Origin: Bacteroidota bacterium
GTDB lineage: Bacteria; Bacteroidota; Bacteroidia; Bacteroidales; Tenuifilaceae
DNA: 64,000 bases
Direction: 5' to 3'
NCBI GenBank assembly: GCA_029560875.1
Contig: JAKQKB010000176.1
Coordinates: 30,557 to 94,556 of the forward strand
Shown here: piece by piece, positions 47,767 through 56,829 of the stretch
Layout of the letters: each line of letters begins with the position of its first letter
Position numbering within the stretch: the first letter of the stretch is position 1
The notes under the pieces: model-generated
Told to the model about the DNA's origin: nothing
The model's input: only the letters and a program-made list of their open reading frames with translations
The model's database searches: none
Position numbers and translations under genes: made by a program

Positions 47767-48723
47767 ATGGATATTTCTGTTATTGTTCCGCTTTACAACG
47801 AAGAAGAGTCGTTACCCGAATTAATGGAGTGGATTTCGCGTGTGATGAATCTGCACAATTTCTCGTACGAAGTAATTATGATTGATGATGGTAGTAACGA
47901 TTCCAGCTGGAGCGTTATTGAAAGTTTAAAACAGAAATATTCAACCCTAAGGGGAATAAAATTTCGCCGTAACTACGGCAAATCGGCTGCTCTGCAGGTT
48001 GGCTTTACCGCCTCAAAAGGCGATGTGGTAATTACCATGGATGCCGACCTGCAGGACAGTCCCGATGAAATTCCTGAACTTTTCAGGATGATAAAGGAAG
48101 ACGGTTTCGATATTGTATCGGGCTGGAAGAAAAAGCGCCACGATCCTCTTTTTACCAAAAGAATCCCTAGCAAACTTTACAACGGAACTGTTAGGAGAGT
48201 TACTGGAATAAAACTTCACGACATGAACTGCGGGCTTAAAGCCTATAAAGGTCGCGTGGTGAAAAGCGTTGAGGTTTATGGCGAAATGCATCGCTATATA
48301 CCTGTTCTTGCAAAACAAGCAGGATTCAAGAAAATTGGCGAAAAGGTTGTTCATCATCAGGAACGCAAATACGGTGTTTCTAAATTCGGATGGGAACGAT
48401 TTATAAATGGTTTTCTCGATTTAATGTCCGTAACCTTTGTTTCCAAATTCGGGAAACGCCCCATGCACTTCTTTGGAACATTGGGAACTCTAATGTTCAT
48501 GTCGGGTGGTGTAATTTCATTATGGCTAATAATTAGTAAACTTTGGGCTCAAGCGCATCAGCTGAAGTACAGGCCTGTAACCGAACAACCATTGTTCTAT
48601 ATCGCTTTGGTTATTGCAATTATTGGAGTACAATTCTTTATGGCAGGCTTTATTGGCGAATTGGTTTCGCGTAGTTCTGCCGACCGCAATCAGTATCTAA
48701 TAGAGAAAGATACTGATGCATAG
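47767..48723 (+). CDS. GT2 glycosyltransferase, DPM1/GtrB-like, with membrane anchor
   Basis: A 318-residue polyprenyl-phosphate-type glycosyltransferase. The nucleotide-sugar fold is visible: VIVPLYNEEESLPEL, MIDDGSND, MDADLQDSPDE, GLKAYKGR and VHHQERKYGVSKF with a basic patch. Two C-terminal membrane segments follow (about 237-260, FGTLGTLMFMSGGVISLWLI, and 275-300, FYIALVIAIIGVQFFMAGFI). Such enzymes load a sugar on polyprenyl phosphate for transfer across the membrane. It is the second gene of the DUF4199 unit. Confidence 0.9.
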   Translation: MDISVIVPLYNEEESLPELMEWISRVMNLHNFSYEVIMIDDGSNDSSWSVIESLKQKYSTLRGIKFRRNYGKSAALQVGFTASKGDVVITMDADLQDSPDEIPELFRMIKEDGFDIVSGWKKKRHDPLFTKRIPSKLYNGTVRRVTGIKLHDMNCGLKAYKGRVVKSVEVYGEMHRYIPVLAKQAGFKKIGEKVVHHQERKYGVSKFGWERFINGFLDLMSVTFVSKFGKRPMHFFGTLGTLMFMSGGVISLWLIISKLWAQAHQLKYRPVTEQPLFYIALVIAIIGVQFFMAGFIGELVSRSSADRNQYLIEKDTDA

Positions 48724-48751
48724 CAAGTAATGCTTATCAAATTTTACTAGT

Positions 48752-50761
48752 ATGAGAATATTGTCTTTTCTAGTAGTATTGTTTCCAATTATCTCGCTTG
48801 CTCAAGAAGTGGATAATTTGAAGCAGAGAGCCGATTCTTTACTGGCAATTGCAGTAAACACAACACGTAATCCTGATTCTACAAAAAAAATTCTTGCCCA
48901 AGTTGAAGAATTGGCTATGAAAAAAGGCGATTCTGCTATACTTGCTAGCATTTGGAGTAGGTATGGATTTACTAATTACTGGGTGGGACAATACCCCACT
49001 GCAATTGATTACTATAGCAAAGCAAAGGATTATTATTTAAGTAAGAATGATAGCATCCTTGCGGGTTGGAAGGGCTACATGATTGGTTTGACCTATAAAT
49101 ACTGGGGGAAATATCACGAAGCGCAAAAGGAAATTCAAGAAAATATTAGTCTTTTTGAAAAGTTTGAAGATCAGGAAGGTATTCTTAATTGTTATATTGT
49201 TTCTGGCTATATAAATCAAGCTTGGGGAAATTTCGATGAGTCAGAACGGATTTGTAGATATACTCTTAGTATGGCCAAGGCGCAACAAAATGCTAATGCC
49301 GAAGGATATTCTTTACTGGCAATTGGTAATGCCTTGCTTTCAAAGAATATAGCAGATTCATCGTATATATATATTGAAAACTCTCGTAAAAAATTTCTTG
49401 AAAGTTCAGACAACTATGGGGTGGCATTAGCAAATAGAGATTTAGGAGCATACTATTTACTCAAAGGAAATACCCAAAAAGCACTAAGCCTCCTAAAAAC
49501 TGGGCTCGAAATTCTTAAATCGAGTTCCAACAATAGAGGATACTCCGAAATTTTAGCAATAATGGGTAATGTTTACCTCGAAAGGCAAGAATATGAAAAT
49601 GCAGTAAAGCATTTGGAGGAGTCGCAGCAACTCGCCATTCAGATGGAACTTTACGAGGATATTATTAAAAATTACCAAAGTCTCTCAGTTGCTTATGAAA
49701 AGTGGGGGAAATACGACTCTGCTTATAAATGTATTATCAAATACACCTACCTGAAAGACTCTATTTTTAACGCCGAGAAACATTTCCAAATAGCAGAGCT
49801 CCAAACACAGTACGAAACAGAGAAGAAGGAGCAACAAATTGCCCTGCAAAACATCAAACTCGATAAAAATAAATCGATACAACGATTGCTAATACTTGCA
49901 TTTGTACTAGCTTCCACATTGGCATTCTTTTCGTTCCGATGGTACAGGATAAAGAAACGCGATAATCAACTTTTGAGCGAGCAAAAAAGATTGATAGAGC
50001 AAAAAAACACACAGATTACCGATAGTATTAACTATGCAAAACGAATTCAGGGTGTTTTGCTAGGGAAATCATCGGTATTGCCTAAGCCCGTTAAGGATTT
50101 ATTTATACTTTACCAACCCAAGGATATTGTTAGTGGCGATTTTTACTTTATAAAGGAATACCAAAACTACACTGTAATTGCTGCTGCTGATTGTACAGGA
50201 CATGGCGTGCCTGGCGCATTTATGAGTATGCTTGGAGTAACATTGCTGAATGAAGTTTTTACATACTCAAATCCCAAAACTGCATCTGAAGTCTTAGAAG
50301 AACTAAGAGTAAAAATTAAAGAAGCATTGAACCAAACAGAATATAAAACAGAGGCTAAGGATGGAATGGATATAGCCCTCTGCATTATAGATAAAACTAG
50401 CAATAAACTTCAATTCTCTGGGGCATATAACTCTCTGTATATGGTTAGAAATGCTGAATTGATTGAATTTAAGGCGATTCGCAACCCAGTTGGTGTACAC
50501 ATGAAAGAATTACCTTTTCAGAATGAGGTAATTGACTGTCAGCCCAACGATCAGTTCTACATATTCTCCGATGGTTATGCCGATCAGGTCGGAGGTTCTT
50601 CGCAGCAAAAATTCAAAATAGTTGAATTTAGAAAACTAATTCATTCTATTAGTAATCTGCCAATGAATGAGCAGGCTTCAAAACTTGAAAGTACTGTTCA
50701 GATATGGAAAGGAAATGCTGACCAGACCGACGATATGCTGGTGGTTGGATTCAAAATGTAA
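48752..50761 (+). CDS. TPR-containing SpoIIE/PP2C-type serine phosphatase (paralogue)
   Basis: A 669-residue protein of the same architecture as the phosphatase gene at 3330-5237. It has a signal peptide (1-17), TPR repeats (about 60-330), one membrane segment (about 377-398), a short coiled coil and a PP2C/SpoIIE domain (about 440-668). The catalytic motifs are VSGDFYF (459-465), AAADCTGHGVPGAFMSM (477-493), DGMDIALC, FSDGYADQVGG (605-615) and DDMLVVGF (660-667). There is no SiaC gene beside it. It is 28 bases after the glycosyltransferase stop and converges on a chemoreceptor-like gene. Confidence 0.9.
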   Translation: MRILSFLVVLFPIISLAQEVDNLKQRADSLLAIAVNTTRNPDSTKKILAQVEELAMKKGDSAILASIWSRYGFTNYWVGQYPTAIDYYSKAKDYYLSKNDSILAGWKGYMIGLTYKYWGKYHEAQKEIQENISLFEKFEDQEGILNCYIVSGYINQAWGNFDESERICRYTLSMAKAQQNANAEGYSLLAIGNALLSKNIADSSYIYIENSRKKFLESSDNYGVALANRDLGAYYLLKGNTQKALSLLKTGLEILKSSSNNRGYSEILAIMGNVYLERQEYENAVKHLEESQQLAIQMELYEDIIKNYQSLSVAYEKWGKYDSAYKCIIKYTYLKDSIFNAEKHFQIAELQTQYETEKKEQQIALQNIKLDKNKSIQRLLILAFVLASTLAFFSFRWYRIKKRDNQLLSEQKRLIEQKNTQITDSINYAKRIQGVLLGKSSVLPKPVKDLFILYQPKDIVSGDFYFIKEYQNYTVIAAADCTGHGVPGAFMSMLGVTLLNEVFTYSNPKTASEVLEELRVKIKEALNQTEYKTEAKDGMDIALCIIDKTSNKLQFSGAYNSLYMVRNAELIEFKAIRNPVGVHMKELPFQNEVIDCQPNDQFYIFSDGYADQVGGSSQQKFKIVEFRKLIHSISNLPMNEQASKLESTVQIWKGNADQTDDMLVVGFKM

Positions 50762-50779
50762 TCAAATTGACCAATTCGA

Positions 50780-52672
50780 CTATATCTTAAAGTAAGACGT
50801 CAGCTCTTTAAGGTGTTCGGCAAGTTGTGCCAGGTTTTTAGCATTTTCGCTAGCTATATTAGCTGTTTGTGTGTTTTGTTGAGTTGTTTCGTTGAACGAC
50901 TGAACCGCCAAATTCACTTGCTCCACGCCGCTTTGCTGCTCTAAACTGGAAAGGGCAATTTCCTGAATAAGCTGTGTGGTCTTCTCTATCTCCGGAATAA
51001 TTGCTTCAAGTTCGCTACCCGATTTCTTTGTTACAACAACACCCTCCTTGGTTAGAGTGATTATTTCCTTTGCCGCTTCCTGCGATTTTTCTGCGAGTTT
51101 TTTTACCTCGGCTGCTACTACAGCAAACCCTCGTCCATATTCACCAGCGCGTGCTGCTTCAACTGCTGCGTTAAGTGCTAGAATATTGGTTTGTTTTGCA
51201 ATATCGCTAATTATTGAGATTTTGCTGTCGATTATCAACATTGTTGTTGTTGCCTTTTTGCTCGACTCAAAGCTGGTTTTAATTCCTTCCGACGCCACAA
51301 TGGCTATTCTCTCGGTAACCTTTGCATTCTCGTTATTTTGCTGGATATTTGCCACCATTTCCTCCATCGACGATGATATTTCCTCCGAAGAGGCTGCCTG
51401 ATCCGAGGCCCCATCAAGTAAAATCTTGGACGAATCGCTTAACTCTTCGCTTGCTGCTGCAATTTGATTGGAACTATTGACTATATCAGAAACTATGGAC
51501 CTTAGTTTAACAGACATCTCTTTGAGTGAAGATAAGAGTTCGCCAATCTCGTCGTTACTGCTAACATTAATATTGGCGCTTAAGTTCCCTTTGGCAATCT
51601 CTTTGGTAAACTCTACACTTCTATTTATTGGCTTTAATATATACGAAGCAATTAGCCAAACAATAATGTACATAATTATCAATCCAAAGAATCCTATTAT
51701 AATACTTCTGTAGAAAATTTTATTGGCTTGGCTCATTATTACATCAACGGGAACCTCAATGCCAAGAGTCCATATAGTATTATTATTACCAAAACTGACA
51801 GGAACAAGGCTTACAATGTATTTCTGATTTGCGTATTTATTAAGGTACTCAAAAGAATCGTCGGTTAGTTTATGAACAGACGAAATTCCCTTAAGGAATC
51901 TACTTGTATCATTAAAAAAAACATCCTGAAATTTTTTCCCGATATTTTCCTTTTTGGAGTGTGCAACCACGGTATTATTTTCAGAAATCAAGTACGATAC
52001 AACTCCTTGAAATGGATCTATCTGATTAACAATGCTCCCAAGGCTTTCTAAGGTGATATCGATACCAATAATACCAATAAACTTTCCATTATCCTGAATA
52101 GGTGCAACAATCGATGTCATTAAAATGTTAGCCAATTCAGGGGTGTTGATATCGTAGTATGGATTCCAAATTTCCTCCACATTCCTTTTCCGAGAATGGT
52201 AGTATGGTAAATCAATATCTAAGTTATTCATATCAACAGTTTGCCTCAGAACACTTAGTTGTCCGTCTTTCCTTATATATACATTTCTGTGCCTTCCATT
52301 CTTTAAGGTGTATTTTGAGTCAAAAGCCCTTATTTCCCATACCTGCCATACGGATAGGATATCAGGTGAGTTTTGTAACCAACTATAGCAAATTTGGTCA
52401 TAAAAAAAGTTAAGCGATTCCTTAGGAATTGATTGGTAGATATTGTAAATGTTTCTTTTACTAATAACAACTTCCATCAACTTGCCTAAATCGAACTCAA
52501 TCTTGTTTTTATACTCATAAGAGGTTCGCTTAATAATCTCGCTTGCGTTTTGATATGCGTTTTTCTTAAAGTTGCTACTAATATAAAAGAGAGCAATCAC
52601 ATAAATTACTGTAAATGCAGAAAGAATATATACCAGCAACTTGCTTTTTAGTTTAAGTTGAACCTTTCTCAT
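50780..52672 (-). CDS. methyl-accepting chemotaxis-type sensor with dCache domain
   Basis: A 630-residue membrane receptor. TM1 is at about 12-30, a large periplasmic dCache-like sensor at about 35-310 ([28 protein letters not shown]), and TM2 at about 322-344. HAMP is at about 345-400, and the cytoplasmic MCP signalling domain at about 420-630 has the conserved hairpin tip [20 protein letters not shown] followed by [20 protein letters not shown]. No cheA, cheW or flagellar gene is nearby in the window. Such orphan receptors may act through other partners. It is convergent with the second SpoIIE-type phosphatase gene. Confidence 0.88.
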   Translation of the reverse strand: MRKVQLKLKSKLLVYILSAFTVIYVIALFYISSNFKKNAYQNASEIIKRTSYEYKNKIEFDLGKLMEVVISKRNIYNIYQSIPKESLNFFYDQICYSWLQNSPDILSVWQVWEIRAFDSKYTLKNGRHRNVYIRKDGQLSVLRQTVDMNNLDIDLPYYHSRKRNVEEIWNPYYDINTPELANILMTSIVAPIQDNGKFIGIIGIDITLESLGSIVNQIDPFQGVVSYLISENNTVVAHSKKENIGKKFQDVFFNDTSRFLKGISSVHKLTDDSFEYLNKYANQKYIVSLVPVSFGNNNTIWTLGIEVPVDVIMSQANKIFYRSIIIGFFGLIIMYIIVWLIASYILKPINRSVEFTKEIAKGNLSANINVSSNDEIGELLSSLKEMSVKLRSIVSDIVNSSNQIAAASEELSDSSKILLDGASDQAASSEEISSSMEEMVANIQQNNENAKVTERIAIVASEGIKTSFESSKKATTTMLIIDSKISIISDIAKQTNILALNAAVEAARAGEYGRGFAVVAAEVKKLAEKSQEAAKEIITLTKEGVVVTKKSGSELEAIIPEIEKTTQLIQEIALSSLEQQSGVEQVNLAVQSFNETTQQNTQTANIASENAKNLAQLAEHLKELTSYFKI

Positions 52673-52914
52673 CGGTCAGTTTTTAGTCTTATTCGAATAA
52701 CGAAAAATCTTGACGTTTGTTTACATTAGTTATACTTGAATTAATTTCAATAAGTTACAACAATAATTCCTCATTTCCAAGCATTCTGCTGGGGTTAATA
52801 CTATTAACTCGAAAAATTATTTTAACAGAATATGCTCAACAACACTAACTCATTCGAACAACTTCGCGCTAAATGGTTTTTCTTTGCTCAGTTGAATTGA
52901 TTTCTAAATTGTTT

Positions 52915-53670
52915 ATGAACGCTATTTTAAACCATCGCTCCATAAGGAAGTATAAGAGCGATCCCATTGAAGAAGACCTGCTTAACGATATTCTATATGC
53001 AGGAACACGTGCATCAACCACTGGCAATATGCAAGTTTACAGCATTATTGTTACCAAAAGTCAGGAGATTAAACAGCAATTAGTCCCTTGCCATTTCAAT
53101 CAAGCAATGGTTACGCAGGCACCAGTTGTACTTACTTTCTGTGCCGATTTCAATCGTTTTAATAAATGGTGTGCCCAAAGAAATGCGAAGCCTGGCTACG
53201 ATAACTTTTTATCGTTTTTTACTGGTGCAATTGATGCCATTTTGGCTGCTCAGAATGTATGTATTGCTGCAGAGGAAAATGGACTTGGAATATGCTATCT
53301 AGGAACTACAACATATACAGCCGCTAAAATTATTGAGGTTTTAAAATTACCCAAAGGTGTTGTTCCTGTTACTACAGTTGTATTAGGATATCCCGATGAA
53401 ACTCCTGAGTTAACTGACCGCCTACCCCTTGCAAGCATACTTCACCAGGAAATTTATCAGGATTATTCCGAGGGCGATATCGACCAAATTTATCAGCATA
53501 AAGAGTCCTTACCGCTTACAAAAAAACTTCTGGAGGAAAATCAAAAGGAAACTCTTGCACAAATTTTTACTGATAAGCGCTACACATTAAAGGATAATGT
53601 GGCTTTCTCCAAAACTTTACTTAGCGTTTTGGAACAGCAAGGCTTTATGAATAACGACAGAAAAGAGTAG
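52915..53670 (+). CDS. nitroreductase family protein
   Basis: A 251-residue FMN-dependent oxidoreductase. Seen: NHRSIRKYKSDPI near the start, YAGTRASTTGNMQVYSI, the APVVLTFCADFNR core, GAIDAILAAQNVCIAAEENGLGICYLG and a VVLGYPDE ending. The C-terminal extension of about 60 residues with LTKKLLEENQKE is normal for the NfsA-like branch. The physiological acceptor is unknown. ATG 52915 is preferred; an upstream ATG at 52873 adds 14 residues unlike the family. Confidence 0.85.
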   Translation: MNAILNHRSIRKYKSDPIEEDLLNDILYAGTRASTTGNMQVYSIIVTKSQEIKQQLVPCHFNQAMVTQAPVVLTFCADFNRFNKWCAQRNAKPGYDNFLSFFTGAIDAILAAQNVCIAAEENGLGICYLGTTTYTAAKIIEVLKLPKGVVPVTTVVLGYPDETPELTDRLPLASILHQEIYQDYSEGDIDQIYQHKESLPLTKKLLEENQKETLAQIFTDKRYTLKDNVAFSKTLLSVLEQQGFMNNDRKE

Positions 53671-53693
53671 GTTAATAAGTTGATATATAATTA

Positions 53694-53725
53694 GAAAAGG
53701 CTGCAACTTGCAGCCTTTTTCTTTT
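53694..53725 (+). terminator. intrinsic terminator of the nitroreductase gene
   Basis: Stem GAAAAGGCTGC (53694-53704) and GCAGCCTTTTTC (53710-53721), loop AACTT, with a T-rich tail, 23 bases after the stop codon. Confidence 0.88.
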
Positions 53726-53792
53726 ACCCATAATATTTGTTAAACAGGAGCATCTTTTGCTGTTATTGAAATAACAGTAATTGAATAAGGGT

Positions 53793-53800
53793 TATCTTTG
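53793..53800 (+). promoter_or_regulatory. probable -7 box of the aldehyde oxidoreductase gene
   Basis: TATCTTTG fits TAnnTTTG. Transcription would begin about 53806, which places the ATG at 53829 as the start and excludes upstream in-frame codons. The nearest TTG for a -33 box is 24 bases upstream, slightly long. Confidence 0.45.
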
Positions 53801-53828
53801 CAGAATAATTTATCACAAACATAAAAAT

Positions 53829-55715
53829 ATGATTACCAGCAATCCTACCCTTAAACTTTTAATGATTGATGCAGCAAGCGGATTCTACAAGGTGCAACGC
53901 TATAACGTGGGCGATTTCTTTGGCCCAGTAGATTTAGGAATTCATCTTGCACATAAGTACAACAGTTTAAACGTTGGGGTTGGTTTATTGGCTGGTTCAA
54001 TATTTCCTGGTTCAAATAGGTTAATTGTGAATGGTATTTCGCCCAGCTGGCATGGTTTTTTTATTTCATCGATGGGTGGCGCAGGTTTAGTTTTCGACAA
54101 TTTAGGTATAAACATGTTCTCTATAGTTGGCAAAACACCAACACCGTCAATACTATATCTAAACCGTATTCACGGCGAGGAAATTGAGGTAGAATTAATT
54201 CCTGTCAAACAAAATACTGTTTGGAGTCAGGGGCGTGGTGGAGTATACTCAATGATGCAGCACACATTGGATTTGTTAGGTAGCAGGTATGAAAACGACC
54301 CACGGATTCTTGCCGCTGGCCCTGCATCGCTCCATACCGATTTTGGCGCAATTGCTTCAGCTCCTATCAAAAAAGGCGAGGTTACTTTTGTTGATACTTG
54401 GGCTGGCCGTGGCGGATTTGGCACAAAAATGGTTCAACAGCACGGAATTGTATCCATTATTTACGGTGGTACTTATGTTGATGATGATTTTCGCGACAGG
54501 TCAGTTGCCGATAGTTGGTTTGAGGATAGATACCAGAAACGTTTGGCTGCAAAGGATATGGAGGCTACTACAAAATATCGCTTCGACCCAAAATTTGAAA
54601 CTGGTGGAACATTTGGCGTAAACTACGCCACGTTAAAAGGCGATACAATGGCCTTCAACTACCGTACTATTTATATGACCGAGGAAGAACGCCTTAAAAT
54701 ACATAAGGATTTTATTGTTGACCATTACCTTAAGCAGTTCAACGAGGAAACAATTAAAACAAAACAGCAGAAAACTTGTGGCGAGCCATGCAGTGCTGTT
54801 TGTAAAAAAATGCAAGGCGAGTTTAAAAAGGATTACGAGCCTTACCAAACAATGGGGCCTCTTTGTGGAATTTTTGACCAGCGTGCTGCTGAGAAAATTA
54901 ACCACTATGCTGATATGCTTGGATTTGATGCAATTTCGATTGGTGGTGTTTTATCGTGGTTAATGGACTGTGTAGTTGAAGGGTTGATTAAACCCGAGGA
55001 ACTAGGTATCACCGGTACTCCAATCTTTAATCCTGATGGATTTAAAGTGGTTGAAGATTCAATGCATAATGCCAATATAGGCATTGCGTTAATGGATCAA
55101 ATGGTTAATCCTAAAGGAGTATTCCATATGAAGGAGGGTGCCAGAAAACTTGCTCGCCACTTTGCCCGCAGAAAAGGAACTGCCGTGCTCGACAAGTTTG
55201 TGTATGTTGGTTTTGCCCGCTCAGGTTGGACAGTTCCCAATCAGTACTGGACACCTGGCGTCCTTTCACCAATGGCCATTATGGGTAAATACTATATGTA
55301 CTACGGAAAGGATTTTGTACCACCCCGTCAGCTTGGCCGCGAGAATGCAAAACGAATGCTGCTTGAGTTGGTGATGGATAATTTGGGAATGTGCCGATTC
55401 CATAGAGCTTGGGCGGAAGATATACTGCCAGAGGTAATAGAATCGCTTTACGGTTTAAGGGATAAATTCCAGCGTTCGTTACTACTTACTGCCAGCCGAA
55501 TTAATAGTCGGAATGCCTCAATTTTCTGGGAAAGCGAACGCAACATCGATTATGTTTTCACCTTCCTAAAAAAGAAAAAAGAGGTTGATGGTGTAAATAA
55601 TCCAGAATTGGACAAGTGGATATCGGCATTTGAAACTGACAAGAGAGCTGCTGCGCTAGATTTTTGGTACGAATTACACAAAGGAATTCACGAATCGTTA
55701 TTAGAATTTCATTAA
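53829..55715 (+). CDS. aldehyde:ferredoxin oxidoreductase family protein (tungstopterin type)
   Basis: A 628-residue enzyme of the AOR family, which oxidises aldehydes with ferredoxin and carries a tungsten-bispterin and one [4Fe-4S] cluster. The AOR N-terminal domain includes SPSWHGFFISSMGGAG and the pterin-binding WAGRGGFGTKM (192-202). Cysteines for the cluster are Cys317, Cys321 and Cys325 (CGEPCSAVC), with the fourth at Cys522 (LGMCRFHRAW). The typical spacing is CxxC; here it is C-x3-C-x3-C. The substrate is not known. It is followed by a small membrane gene with 24 bases between, and no dedicated maturation or ferredoxin gene is visible. Confidence 0.88.
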   Translation: MITSNPTLKLLMIDAASGFYKVQRYNVGDFFGPVDLGIHLAHKYNSLNVGVGLLAGSIFPGSNRLIVNGISPSWHGFFISSMGGAGLVFDNLGINMFSIVGKTPTPSILYLNRIHGEEIEVELIPVKQNTVWSQGRGGVYSMMQHTLDLLGSRYENDPRILAAGPASLHTDFGAIASAPIKKGEVTFVDTWAGRGGFGTKMVQQHGIVSIIYGGTYVDDDFRDRSVADSWFEDRYQKRLAAKDMEATTKYRFDPKFETGGTFGVNYATLKGDTMAFNYRTIYMTEEERLKIHKDFIVDHYLKQFNEETIKTKQQKTCGEPCSAVCKKMQGEFKKDYEPYQTMGPLCGIFDQRAAEKINHYADMLGFDAISIGGVLSWLMDCVVEGLIKPEELGITGTPIFNPDGFKVVEDSMHNANIGIALMDQMVNPKGVFHMKEGARKLARHFARRKGTAVLDKFVYVGFARSGWTVPNQYWTPGVLSPMAIMGKYYMYYGKDFVPPRQLGRENAKRMLLELVMDNLGMCRFHRAWAEDILPEVIESLYGLRDKFQRSLLLTASRINSRNASIFWESERNIDYVFTFLKKKKEVDGVNNPELDKWISAFETDKRAAALDFWYELHKGIHESLLEFH

Positions 55716-55739
55716 TTTTGGATCTAAATAATTTAAAAG

Positions 55740-56120
55740 ATGAAAATAGTAAAACGGATTCTCATTGTATTAATTCTTTTAATAGTAGGTTTCTTCGCTC
55801 TATTATACTGGGGAACCTATGAAAAGGGAGTGATGGCAGGAAAAATTCTTAGGATTAGTGAGAAAGGCTATGTGTTTAAAACATACGAGGCAAAACTCAG
55901 CATTGAATCGTTTGGAGCGTTGAAAGGCACAAGTCCTATTGCTGAAACTTTCGATTTTTCTGTGTCAACCAAGCAAGATTCCATAGTTAAACAATTGCAG
56001 GAAGTTGCTTTAACAGGAGAGCGAGTAAATATTCATTACATAAAAAGGTATATCCGAGTTCCTTGGCGAGGGAGTACTAAATACTTTGCAGTCGAAGTGG
56101 AACGTGTGAAACGGAAATAG
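55740..56120 (+). CDS. small membrane-anchored protein of unknown function
   Basis: A 126-residue protein with one N-terminal membrane segment (about 6-25, ILIVLILLIVGFFALLYWG) and a beta-rich soluble part (GKILRISEKGYVFKTYEAKLS, with VNIHYIKRYIRVPWRG). This occurs widely in Bacteroidota as a conserved hypothetical protein. It is 24 bases after the aldehyde oxidoreductase gene and may belong to its transcript. A terminator hairpin follows at 56125-56148. Confidence 0.7.
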   Translation: MKIVKRILIVLILLIVGFFALLYWGTYEKGVMAGKILRISEKGYVFKTYEAKLSIESFGALKGTSPIAETFDFSVSTKQDSIVKQLQEVALTGERVNIHYIKRYIRVPWRGSTKYFAVEVERVKRK

Positions 56121-56124
56121 CAGA

Positions 56125-56150
56125 AAAGGCAGCCAACAGGCTGCCTTTAG
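56125..56150. terminator. bidirectional terminator hairpin
   Basis: Stem AAAGGCAGCC (56125-56134) and GGCTGCCTTT (56139-56148) lies between convergent genes. Read on the minus strand it is followed by TTCTG; on the plus strand by AGTATC, so it is a weaker terminator. Confidence 0.72.
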
Positions 56151-56167
56151 TATCGCACAAACTATTT

Positions 56168-56590
56168 CTAGTGTTCTCTTCTTCCGCCACCGGTACGACG
56201 TTCGCCGCCAAAACCACCACGACGCTCGCCACCACGATCACCGCCGCCACGGCTATCGCGATCGAATCCACCACGGCCACCGCCACGGTTGAAACCACCA
56301 CCACCGCTACGTTCACGGTTAAAACCGCCACCTCCACGAGGTTTATCGGTTTTAGGTTTAGCCTCAGTTACACTGATAACTTTACCATCATACTCAGCAC
56401 CTGTAAGCTCTTCAATAGCTTTTTTAGCTTCGTCATCGTTATCCATTTCAACGAATCCGAAACCTCTAGAACGCCCAGTTTCCCTGTCGGTAATTACCTT
56501 GGCGGATTTAATCGCGCCATACTCTTCGAAAAGTTGCCTTAGGTCATCGTCGCTGATTCTGTAACTCAGACCTGACACGTAAATGTTCAT
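56168..56590 (-). CDS. glycine-rich RNA-binding protein with one RRM
   Basis: A 140-residue protein. Residues 1-80 are one RRM: RNP2 is IYVSGL (3-8) and RNP1 is RGFGFVEM (42-49). The tail from about 85 is Gly/Arg/Phe-rich with RGGGGFNRE- and RGG-type repeats. Similar small proteins occur as cold-induced RNA chaperones in cyanobacteria and Bacteroidota. The antisense frames over the tail look coding but result from the repeat composition. Its 239-base upstream region has no clear promoter. Confidence 0.92.
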   Translation of the reverse strand: MNIYVSGLSYRISDDDLRQLFEEYGAIKSAKVITDRETGRSRGFGFVEMDNDDEAKKAIEELTGAEYDGKVISVTEAKPKTDKPRGGGGFNRERSGGGGFNRGGGRGGFDRDSRGGGDRGGERRGGFGGERRTGGGRREH

Positions 56591-56783
56591 AAATTAAATT
56601 AAATTAGATGATTGATTTTTTCGAGCCCTAAGTCAATAACTTCTATCTTTTAGTCGGGAAAAACTGTGATGACAGAAAGCGTTTTCGTTGCTGCTTATTT
56701 CTCAAATTTGTGCAAAGGTACGTCTTATTTTCGGATAAACACCATCCAATAAAATAAATCTTATAAAAAACCAATATAATAAA

Positions 56784-56814
56784 AAAGGGTTATCCGAACG
56801 GACAACCCTTTCTA
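56784..56814 (-). terminator. intrinsic terminator of the peptide transporter gene
   Basis: Inverted repeat AAAGGGTT (56784-56791) and AACCCTTT (56804-56811) with an inner TCCG/CGGA pair. On the minus strand it is followed by a T-run (AAAAAA on plus at 56781-56786). Confidence 0.8.
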
Positions 56815-56829
56815 AGAATTGTTATATAA

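Noticed and set aside
56077..56564. Val- and Thr-rich open frames antisense to the RRM gene's glycine-rich tail
   Set aside because: They arise from the repetitive Gly codons on the real coding strand (GGC/GCC bias), and the RRM reading frame is unambiguous.
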